Source: Planctomycetota bacterium (lineage in GTDB: Bacteria > Planctomycetota > Phycisphaerae > Phycisphaerales > SM1A02). From it: DNA of 64,000 nt. The position numbers were made by a program, and so were the translations under genes. The notes beneath the pieces are model-generated. The model saw only the letters and a program-made list of their open reading frames with translations, was not told where the DNA came from and did no database searches. Positions 29,640 to 38,115 of the stretch are shown here, piece after piece (the stretch's first letter is position 1; each line of letters opens with the position of its first letter). Location: contig JAAERN010000049.1 of NCBI GenBank assembly GCA_024230295.1, positions 62,001 to 126,000 of the forward strand, given 5' to 3'.

Positions 29640-30886
29640 TGGCCGATCTCCACAATGTTGTCCCGGTTGGCTTCCTCGGTAGCGACGACACCCGTGTCAA
29701 AGGCCGGCCTGCCAAGCCACTGAAGATTCAATCCGTCTTCGTACCACCCGTTCGCGGCATTATCGAAGGCCGCATGATCACCGCGACCATCAGACAATCC
29801 AGCAATGGGTTCACCTGGAAAGTCAACTCGCGCCCAATCGTAAATGCGTCGATTGGCGCCAGCTGACATAAATGCGAATCGACCGGTCAGCAGGGCACGG
29901 GGAATCGAAGGATCGCCGTGTGGATCACCACCATCTCCGACCAGCCCGTAGTCACCCCACCGCTCCCCATTTTCATTCGTGAACCACCAAGTGGTTTCCT
30001 CGCCGTCGCCAAACTCCCACGGCCGCAGTGCGAAGTACTCGGCCATCGTCGGGGCATATGTCCACTCCGGGGATGGCTGGTAGTCCGAGGGATAACGCCG
30101 CCCCGGCTCACCGGGCGGATGATTGATGCGGTAGTAGCGAATAGGCGTGCCCCAGGCATCGACGATCACCTTCGGAGCACAGGACTTGTAATCAGAATCA
30201 CCCGGAAAAACGACCAGCGGCTGGTTTGTCGCAGGGTCGATCGAACCATCCCACGCACCAAAGTCCCAGTGGTCTGCAGCAGTGTCATCTTCCACGCTGC
30301 AGTCGCCATCCCAACCGATCGCGCCGACCATTGCTGGGTCGTCGAGTTCTAGGTATGGGCCGAGCACGGTGCCTAACTGACCCAAACGCGCAGGTCGCCG
30401 CTCACACAATTCTGGGCGGCCCTCGTCGGTCCCGACGTTATCTGACCAGCCCGCATTCCAGAAGCCGTCGTCACCGGGGCGATGAATGCCCAGAGAGGCT
30501 GCCGTCGCTTCCGTGGGGTCATCGACGTCGTATCCATACCCGTCATGCTCCTCGTCGCCGTACCCGAGCAAATACTCTGCTGGCGAGGTATAGGAGTACC
30601 GACGCTGCATGGCAGTTAGGTACACGGGATAATCACCGTCCATCTTTCGCGTTGGCTCCACGCCGTCAACTCCAGCGCGATCGTTGTCGAGGAGTGGCGG
30701 CAGATAACCGGCTTCCGATTCAAACCGCACAACTGCCTGAGAAAGTGCCCTGAGTCGAGACTTGGTCGTAGCGACCATCGCAGCCTCTCGAGCGCCGCCT
30801 GCGGCGACAACCAACAGGCCGATCAATACGACGACGATGCCCATCGTGACCAGAATCTCAACCATCGTGAAGGCACGGCGAGGCAT
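29636..30886 (-). CDS. Prepilin-type protein (second GspG-like)
   Basis: MPRRAFTMVEILVTMGIVVVLIGLLVVAAGGARE; VIVDAWGTPIRYYRIN; FMSAGANRRIY. Confidence 0.88.
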   Translation of the reverse strand: MPRRAFTMVEILVTMGIVVVLIGLLVVAAGGAREAAMVATTKSRLRALSQAVVRFESEAGYLPPLLDNDRAGVDGVEPTRKMDGDYPVYLTAMQRRYSYTSPAEYLLGYGDEEHDGYGYDVDDPTEATAASLGIHRPGDDGFWNAGWSDNVGTDEGRPELCERRPARLGQLGTVLGPYLELDDPAMVGAIGWDGDCSVEDDTAADHWDFGAWDGSIDPATNQPLVVFPGDSDYKSCAPKVIVDAWGTPIRYYRINHPPGEPGRRYPSDYQPSPEWTYAPTMAEYFALRPWEFGDGEETTWWFTNENGERWGDYGLVGDGGDPHGDPSIPRALLTGRFAFMSAGANRRIYDWARVDFPGEPIAGLSDGRGDHAAFDNAANGWYEDGLNLQWLGRPAFDTGVVATEEANRDNIVEIGQ

Positions 30887-30888
30887 GA

Positions 30889-32220
30889 CTACTGGTTCTC
30901 CGAAACCGACTGAATCATCTTGACCAGCGGCATAAAGAGCGCGAGCACAATACCACCGACAATGGTGCCGAGGACCACGACAAGCATTGGTTCGACCAAG
31001 CTCAAAAGTGACTGCACTGCGACATCCACTTCTTCGTCGTAGTTATCTGCGACCTTCATAAGCATGACGTCGAGATCGCCCGTCTCTTCACCCACATCGA
31101 TCATGTTCACGACAATGCCATCGCACACTTTCGATTCTCGAAGCGGCGCCGCAAACGACTCACCCTCACGGATCGAGTCATGCACACGCTGAAGGGCTCG
31201 CTCAAAAACCCAGTTGCCACAAGTGTCGCGAGTGATATTGACGGCTTCAAGAATCGGTACGCCGGCCGAAACAAGCGTGCCGAGCGTTCGCGTAAACCTT
31301 GCAACCGTGGTCTTTTCAACCAGCACACCAACAACGGGAATCTTGAGAACGACCCAATCAATCGCCGCACGCCCGAATCCAGTCTTCTTGAATACCTTGA
31401 GGCCAGAGAACAACACGAATGGCGACGCAACGATAACGGACCACCCAGGCACTAACTGGCCGGGCTGCTTGCCCGCAACCCACGAACTGGCTTGGATCAA
31501 GAACTTGGTCAGCCCAGGCAACTCGATTTCGAAATCTGCAAAGATCTCTTCAAATTTCGGAATCACAAAATACATGATGCCTGTCACGATCGCGATCGCA
31601 ATGATCACGACGACCGTCGGATAGATCATCGCACCCTTGATTCGAGCGCGAAGCCTCGCCGCCTTTTCCATAAAGTTGGCGAGACGCTGAAGGATGACAT
31701 CCAGAACACCACCGATTTCGCCGGCCGCGACCATCTTGCAGTAGAGTCGATCAAACCCCTTGGGGTGCTTGGCGAACGCATCAGAGAGCGTTGAGCCGGC
31801 CTCGACATCCGCCACGACTTGCGTGAGAATCACCTTGAGCTTGCCTGGCTTCTGCTGCTGTTCAAGAATCTGCAGCGAGCGTAGCAGCGGCAAACCTGCG
31901 TCCTGCAGGGTGGAGAGCTGTCGAGTGAACTGAGTCAGCACCTTGATCTTGACTGGACCGAAACTCGGCAGCCTGATTTGAATGCCCTTCTTTTCCTTCT
32001 TACTTTTCGCTTCTGGCTTTTCCTTCTTCTTCTTCCGCTTGCCACCAGCCTTAACTCGGGCTTTCTTGCGACCGCCCTCGCCATCGCTCTGCGTCACAGA
32101 CGTCGGAAAGAAACCCTGCCCGCGAATCTGCTGAATTGCATCTTCGCTGCTGCCAGCCTCCACAGATCCGCTCGTCGGTTTTCCAGCGGAATCCAATGCT
32201 TCGTATTGATAGGTCGCCAT
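30889..32220 (-). CDS. Type II secretion / type IV pilus inner-membrane platform protein (GspF/PilC)
   Basis: FTRQLSTLQDAGLPLLRSLQIL; FTRTLGTLVSAGVPILEAVNITRDTCGN; duplicated GspF domains. Confidence 0.95.
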   Translation of the reverse strand: MATYQYEALDSAGKPTSGSVEAGSSEDAIQQIRGQGFFPTSVTQSDGEGGRKKARVKAGGKRKKKKEKPEAKSKKEKKGIQIRLPSFGPVKIKVLTQFTRQLSTLQDAGLPLLRSLQILEQQQKPGKLKVILTQVVADVEAGSTLSDAFAKHPKGFDRLYCKMVAAGEIGGVLDVILQRLANFMEKAARLRARIKGAMIYPTVVVIIAIAIVTGIMYFVIPKFEEIFADFEIELPGLTKFLIQASSWVAGKQPGQLVPGWSVIVASPFVLFSGLKVFKKTGFGRAAIDWVVLKIPVVGVLVEKTTVARFTRTLGTLVSAGVPILEAVNITRDTCGNWVFERALQRVHDSIREGESFAAPLRESKVCDGIVVNMIDVGEETGDLDVMLMKVADNYDEEVDVAVQSLLSLVEPMLVVVLGTIVGGIVLALFMPLVKMIQSVSENQ

Positions 32221-32248
32221 GGGTTGTTCTCACCGGCACATGCCGGAA

Positions 32249-34204
32249 CTACTCCTCGCTAATGGTCTCACGAAGGACTTCGTCGATGGTGGTGCGGCCG
32301 TCATAGATAGAAAGAAGGCCTGACTCTCGTAGCGTTCGCATTCCGCGTTTGCGACACTCAGTACGGAGCAGTGCTGTCGACGCTTGCCTCATGATGAGTT
32401 CGCGGATCGCATCATCCATCGTCATAATCTCGAAGAGCGCAAGCCGCCCCTTGTATCCACTGCCGTTGCAGCTATCACATCCGCTTCCACGGAAGAAGGA
32501 CTGGCCAACAACATCTTCTGGGCGAAGTTCGAGCTCCATGAGCTCGGCCTCGCTTGGCGTGTACTGCTGCTTGCACTTCAAACAAATCCTGCGAACCAGC
32601 CGCTGGGCCACGATGGCTTCAATCGTTGCCGTAATCAAGAAGGCCTCAACGCCAAGATCGACCATACGAAGTACGGTCGACGGCGCATCGTTGGTGTGCA
32701 ACGTCGAGAACACAAGGTGGCCCGTCAGCGCAGCCTGAATTGCGATTTGCGCAGTCTCAAGGTCACGAATCTCACCAATGAGAATCGTGTCGGGATCCTG
32801 ACGCAAAAACGAACGAAGTAGCCTGGCGAACGTGAGGTCCTGATCAGTATTGACCTGACACTGCACCAGGCCGTCGATGTCGTACTCGACGGGATCCTCA
32901 GCCGTCAAAATCTTGGTCTCGGGGGTATTAAGCGCACTGAGCGCGGCATACAACGTTGTCGTTTTGCCAGAACCAGTAGGCCCCGTTATCAGCACCACGC
33001 CATTGGGCCGTCGAATGAGTTCGTTCATTGTTCCGAGTTCATCATCCCGAAGCCCGATTCGGTCGATGGCCAACTCGACATTGCTCCGGTCCAATACACG
33101 CATAACGACCGACTCGCCATACATCGTGGGGAGGACCGAGATACGCAGATCAATGGGGTTCTGGTTAACGGTCAACTCAATACGCCCGTCCTGAGGTAGA
33201 CGCCGCTCCGCAATATCCAGATTCGCCATGACCTTGATTCGGGAAACAATCGGCAGTGCCAAATGCGGCGGTGGCGGAACCATCTCATAGAGCACGCCGT
33301 CAATGCGATACCTCATCTTGAACTCGTCTTCAAACGGTTCGAAGTGGATATCACTCGCCTTGTCTCGGATCGCCTGCAACAGAACCAGATTGAGCAACTT
33401 GACGACCTTGTTGTCTTCGGAGGCTGCCGCGAGTTGATCGAGGTCGATTGACTCTCCACGCCCCTCGAGTGCCGCCAAAGTATCGGACTCTTCGAGAGCC
33501 GCCATGACGTCGAGCATCGAGGAACCTGATTGCGATGCGGACGCGTAGAGCCGCTCGATAGCCGCATCGACGGCCGCCGGAGGCGCAACAACCGCATTGA
33601 CTTTGAAGCCCATCAGCAATCGAAGGTCATCAACCGCGCGATAATTGTCCGCGGACTTCATCGCAATCGTGATCGCCTTTCGATTTGCATCGAAGGCAAC
33701 CGGCACGATTTGATAAGTGCGTGCCGTTTCGCCGGGCAAGTGTTCCGTCAGGGCCTCGTCGATCGAATCTGGATCCAGCTCGACGAATTCGAGCCCGATC
33801 TGGCCAGCCAGAACTTGCAGAATGTCCTGCTCGGTGATCTTGTCGAGTTCCAGAAGTATCTCGCCGACCTTGGTCCGCTCCCCCTTCTGAACGCGGCGCT
33901 TCTGAATTGCCAGGGCTTCATGTACTTCGTCTCTGGTCAGTTTCCCCAACTTGACCAAGATCCGCCCGAATCGCCGCCCCTTCAGTTCCGTGGCAGCACT
34001 GCCGTCACTGCGACGGCGGCGGCCTGATCGTGAACTTCGGCTGCTGGAGCTACTCCTGCGGCTCGAACTGCTCCGGGTCGTTTCCGCCTGGGCTGAATCC
34101 GACTTGGATGCGGCGTTGCTACTGCTTGATTGTTCTTTGTTGGACAAGGGCCAGTTCCCTATACACCCGAGCAAGGGCCCCTCGCCACGCTCAACGCTCT
34201 CCAC
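32249..34204 (-). CDS. GspE/PilB-family assembly ATPase 1
   Basis: GPTGSGKTTTLYAAL, AEDPVEYDIDGLVQCQVN, tetra-Cys CLKC...CDSC; N-terminal Ser/Arg-rich tract. Start uncertain. Confidence 0.94.
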   Translation of the reverse strand: MESVERGEGPLLGCIGNWPLSNKEQSSSSNAASKSDSAQAETTRSSSSRRSSSSSRSSRSGRRRRSDGSAATELKGRRFGRILVKLGKLTRDEVHEALAIQKRRVQKGERTKVGEILLELDKITEQDILQVLAGQIGLEFVELDPDSIDEALTEHLPGETARTYQIVPVAFDANRKAITIAMKSADNYRAVDDLRLLMGFKVNAVVAPPAAVDAAIERLYASASQSGSSMLDVMAALEESDTLAALEGRGESIDLDQLAAASEDNKVVKLLNLVLLQAIRDKASDIHFEPFEDEFKMRYRIDGVLYEMVPPPPHLALPIVSRIKVMANLDIAERRLPQDGRIELTVNQNPIDLRISVLPTMYGESVVMRVLDRSNVELAIDRIGLRDDELGTMNELIRRPNGVVLITGPTGSGKTTTLYAALSALNTPETKILTAEDPVEYDIDGLVQCQVNTDQDLTFARLLRSFLRQDPDTILIGEIRDLETAQIAIQAALTGHLVFSTLHTNDAPSTVLRMVDLGVEAFLITATIEAIVAQRLVRRICLKCKQQYTPSEAELMELELRPEDVVGQSFFRGSGCDSCNGSGYKGRLALFEIMTMDDAIRELIMRQASTALLRTECRKRGMRTLRESGLLSIYDGRTTIDEVLRETISEE

Positions 34205-34328
34205 TGCCCGACACCGGGCATCAATGAGAGCGAATAGCCACTAACAAGTATGCTGTGCTCGATATCCTATTGCAAGGCCCAACATGAGCCTTTCTTGCTA
34301 TTGCCACCGGCCCGATGCAATGATTGCA

Positions 34329-35447
34329 TCAGGCGCTAGCCTGGTCAGCCTGGTCGAGTTCTGTCCGACCAACCGACTTTCCGACCCGATGAATCCGATT
34401 CGTGAGCTCTGAGGCATCCCGGGCCTTGTCGATCATCTCTTCTGCGTCAATCACGCCACGCTCGAAGAGGCCCCAAAGGTGGTCATCCAGCAACTGCATG
34501 CCGAATTTCTTGCCTGTCTGGATCGCCGAGTCGATTCGGAAGGTCTTGTTCTCACGAATCAGGTTGGCAATGGCAGGCGTCACAACGAGGAACTCGTAGG
34601 ACGCCACCCGTCCGGGCTTGTCAGATCGGGACAGCAACTGCTGGGAGAGCACCGCAAGCAGCGTCACCGACAACTGCACCCGGATCTGCTCCTGCTGATT
34701 CGTAGGAAAGGCGTCAATAATTCGGTTGATCGTGCCCGACGCCCCCGTCGTATGAAGTGTCGCAAACACCAAGTGCCCTGTTTCGGCCGCAGCGATGGCT
34801 GCTTCGATCGTATCCAAATCACGCATTTCACCGACGAGAATGACATCGGGGTCCTGCCTCAATGCCCGGCGAAGCGCCTCGGAGAAGGACGGGACATCCA
34901 CCCCGACTTCGCGTTGATTCACCACCGACTTCTTGTGGTAGTGGTAGTACTCGATCGGATCTTCGACCGTCACAATGTGTCGGTCGTAACTCATGTTGAT
35001 GTGGTCGATCATCGTGGCGAGGCTGGTCGTCTTGCCCGACCCGGTCGGCCCAGTCACGATGAACAGGCCTCGCGGGCGCCGAATCAATTCTCGAACAATC
35101 TCAGGGAGACCGATCTGATCAAACGTCAGCAGTTCATTGGGAATGAGCCGCAGCACAATGCTGATATTGCCTCGCTGGCGAAACACCGCGACACGGAACC
35201 GAGCCCGGTCGCCATAGGCAAAGCCGAAGTCGGTGCTTCCATGCTCCTGAAGTTCCTGCTGACAACGCTCGGGCGTGATCGACTTCATCAGCGCCACGGC
35301 GTCTTCGTTGTCCAAGACCTTGGTGTCGAGGCTCCTCAAACGACCACTCAGGCGAAGCGTGGGCTTCCGCCCAACCGAGATGTGAAGGTCCGATGCATCT
35401 TGGCGGATCACCGTATCGAGAAGTCGATCAATTTGAATACTTGACAT
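34329..35447 (-). CDS. pilT: PilT-type retraction ATPase
   Basis: LLDTVIRQDASDLHISVGRKPTLRLSG; GPTGSGKTTSLATMIDHIN; EDPIEYYHYHKKSVVNQREVG; TPAIANLIRE. Confidence 0.94.
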   Translation of the reverse strand: MSSIQIDRLLDTVIRQDASDLHISVGRKPTLRLSGRLRSLDTKVLDNEDAVALMKSITPERCQQELQEHGSTDFGFAYGDRARFRVAVFRQRGNISIVLRLIPNELLTFDQIGLPEIVRELIRRPRGLFIVTGPTGSGKTTSLATMIDHINMSYDRHIVTVEDPIEYYHYHKKSVVNQREVGVDVPSFSEALRRALRQDPDVILVGEMRDLDTIEAAIAAAETGHLVFATLHTTGASGTINRIIDAFPTNQQEQIRVQLSVTLLAVLSQQLLSRSDKPGRVASYEFLVVTPAIANLIRENKTFRIDSAIQTGKKFGMQLLDDHLWGLFERGVIDAEEMIDKARDASELTNRIHRVGKSVGRTELDQADQASA

Positions 35448-35485
35448 TGAATCTGCGCTCGCCGCAAACGGCGAGATCACGCCTC

Positions 35486-37234
35486 CTACTCAGAATCCAT
35501 ATTGGCCGTCACGAGAACTTCAGCTTGTGCGAATCTGGCGATCTCGTTCATGGTCGTCACGCCGTTGAGAATCTTGACTTTGCCGTCTTGGAGCAGCGAA
35601 CGCATGCCTTGTCGAACCGCAGCCGCTCGCAGTTCGGAAACCGGCGCCTGCTCAAACGCCATTTCCCTGATTTCGGTTGTCATTTGCATCATCTCAAAGA
35701 TCGCCTTACGACCTTTGTACCCGATACCGCCACATTTACCACAGCCGGTTTCACGGAGAATCTTGCCTTCTCCTTCTGATGCCGTGATGTCAACCAACCG
35801 CATGACACGGGAATCGGGGGATGGATCCACCTCAGCACACTCCTTGCAAAGCACACGAATGAGTCGCTGGGCCATCACCGCTTGAATGGAACTCGCCGCA
35901 AGATAGGGCTTCACGCCCATGTCAACCAGGCGGGTAATCGCCGAGGGGGCATCGTTCGTATGCAACGTCGAGAACACCAGGTGACCGGTCAATGCTGCCT
36001 GAATGGCAATGTCGGCCACCTCTCGGTCTCGGATTTCGCCGATCAGCACGATGTTCGGAGCCTGACGCAACATCGACCGAAGAATTGATGGGAACGTCAA
36101 GCCAATGCCCTCGTTGACCTGGCACTGGTTGATCCCTGCGAAGCTGTATTCCACCGGATCCTCGGCCGTGATGATCTTGCGATCCGGTCTGTTGAGTACA
36201 TCAAGTGCCGAATACAACGTCGTCGTTTTGCCCGAACCGGTCGGCCCCGTCACCAGAAAGATGCCGTTGGGCCTGCGAATGATTCGATTGAAGTTGTCGA
36301 GGTGATCCTGCTCAAAACCAAGGTTCTGAAGGCCGATCCGAACGGAGTCGGGACGGAGAATACGAAGCACAACTGACTCACCGTGATAAGCCGGACATGC
36401 GCTCACCCGGAAATCGATCTGATCGCCGTCTACATCCATTTTGATGCGGCCGTCCTGCGGAATTCGCTTCTCCGCAATATTGACACCCGCCATCAACTTC
36501 AAACGCGCGAGCAGGGCAGACTGCATTCGCTTTGGAAGATTGTCGCGCACATGACACACGCCATCAATGCGGTACCTCAGAAGCACACGATCTTCCATCG
36601 GCTCGATATGAATATCAGAGGCGCGGCCGCGGACTGCTTCCGCAATCGCCTTGTTGACCAACTTGACGATCGGGGCGTCTTCTCCACCACCGCCAATGTC
36701 CACAGAAGCATCAACCGAACGGTCAACCGACGTGTCAACCGACACATCGATCGACTCCGTCACCAGCGAGCCACTTTGGACTGCCGAGCCACTCCCGAGC
36801 TTCTCGTCGATATATGCCTTCAACGCACTTCGGGGCGCGAGAATCGGATCGATCTCGGCCTTGAGGCGGAAACGCAACAGATCAAGCAGTTCCAGATCCA
36901 TCGGATCATGAATGATCAGCTTCATCCGACCACTGGCCATCCCAGCCGGGGCGACAAGATGCTTGCGGACGACATCCTTCGGAGCCGCATCGAGGTCAAT
37001 ACCCTCGAGGTCAGCGGCGCTGGCCATGGGATTGAATTCCATCGCAAACTGCTCGGCAAGAGCCTTGGTTACTTCGAGGTCCCCGCAGGCACCCGACTCG
37101 ATCAGGCATTCGCCAAGACGCTTGCCGCTGCCCTTAGACAGCTTCAAAGCCGTCTCCAACTGCTCGTCGGTGATGACCTTGGCCTCCAGCAGCATCTCAC
37201 CGAGCTTGCGTCGGACTCTGGTTCGCCGTGCCAT
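35486..37234 (-). CDS. GspE/PilB-family assembly ATPase 2
   Basis: GPTGSGKTTTLYSALDVLN; AEDPVEYSFAGINQCQVNEG; Zn motif CKEC...CGKC. Confidence 0.94.
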   Translation of the reverse strand: MARRTRVRRKLGEMLLEAKVITDEQLETALKLSKGSGKRLGECLIESGACGDLEVTKALAEQFAMEFNPMASAADLEGIDLDAAPKDVVRKHLVAPAGMASGRMKLIIHDPMDLELLDLLRFRLKAEIDPILAPRSALKAYIDEKLGSGSAVQSGSLVTESIDVSVDTSVDRSVDASVDIGGGGEDAPIVKLVNKAIAEAVRGRASDIHIEPMEDRVLLRYRIDGVCHVRDNLPKRMQSALLARLKLMAGVNIAEKRIPQDGRIKMDVDGDQIDFRVSACPAYHGESVVLRILRPDSVRIGLQNLGFEQDHLDNFNRIIRRPNGIFLVTGPTGSGKTTTLYSALDVLNRPDRKIITAEDPVEYSFAGINQCQVNEGIGLTFPSILRSMLRQAPNIVLIGEIRDREVADIAIQAALTGHLVFSTLHTNDAPSAITRLVDMGVKPYLAASSIQAVMAQRLIRVLCKECAEVDPSPDSRVMRLVDITASEGEGKILRETGCGKCGGIGYKGRKAIFEMMQMTTEIREMAFEQAPVSELRAAAVRQGMRSLLQDGKVKILNGVTTMNEIARFAQAEVLVTANMDSE

Positions 37235-37436
37235 GATGAGTAAGGACTCCTGATCGTCGAGCTGAGACGGGGTGGATGAAGGAACCGTGGCACCATATCC
37301 CTGAAAGATGCGAAGCGTTGCATCCTACAGGCTGGGGACCCCCGAGAGGAACGAAGAGCCGGTACCCTCCCGCCACGGTCCACTGAGGGGCTTACCGCAA
37401 CTGGCTTACCCCTCACAGCCGCAATGAGAGCACGCC

Positions 37437-38078
37437 GTGAGAATACTTGTCACCGCTGGACCAACCCGTGAACCAATCGACGCTGTTCGGGTGCTCACCA
37501 ATAGGTCATCCGGGACTATGGGGCTTGCGGTTGCACGCGAAGTCCAGGCCCGTGGGCACGAGTTGTGCCTTCTCCTGAGCCAGAGCGTGAGCCCCATTCC
37601 TGAGGATCTTGCCGCATGCACCCGCTCCTTTGACACGACTGATGAACTCCGAGCCCAATTGGCCGTTGAGTTTCCAGCGGCAGATGTCCTGATCATGGCC
37701 GCCGCCGTCGCCGACTTCATTCCATTGCCGGAGCCTCCTGGCACCAAACGAAGTCGCCGTGACGGCCCATGGGATCTGCACCTTGAACCGGCCCCGGATC
37801 TGATCGCCGAGCTTGCGAGCCAGAGGCGTGACCAGCAACGAATCATCGGATTCGCACTTGAACCGGCCAGCGAACTGGAGCAGCGAGCCCGGGCCAAACT
37901 CATCCGCAAAGAACTCGATGCGATCGTTGCCAATCCGCTCGAAACCATGGAGTCGAACCGGATCTCGGGGCACTTCATCACAGCGGAGGGCAACACATGG
38001 TCAGCCCCACCCGATGTGCCAAAGCCCGACTTCGCAGCATGGCTTCTCGACCGCATCGACGGCTTGCTGCGAACTTGA
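37437..38078 (+). CDS. coaB: Phosphopantothenate-cysteine ligase (CoaB domain, stand-alone)
   Basis: ILVTAGPTREPIDAVRVLTNRSSGTMG; ADVLIMAAAVADF. Confidence 0.88.
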   Translation: MRILVTAGPTREPIDAVRVLTNRSSGTMGLAVAREVQARGHELCLLLSQSVSPIPEDLAACTRSFDTTDELRAQLAVEFPAADVLIMAAAVADFIPLPEPPGTKRSRRDGPWDLHLEPAPDLIAELASQRRDQQRIIGFALEPASELEQRARAKLIRKELDAIVANPLETMESNRISGHFITAEGNTWSAPPDVPKPDFAAWLLDRIDGLLRT

Positions 38079-38115
38079 CCGGCCACAGCCGCCCCCCTGT
38101 ATCCTCCCTCAGCCC

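Noticed and set aside
34314-34330. GATGCAAT-G-ATTGCATC perfect inverted repeat at the 3' end of pilT
   Set aside because: No T tract follows on the minus strand, so an intrinsic terminator is not supported; may be chance.
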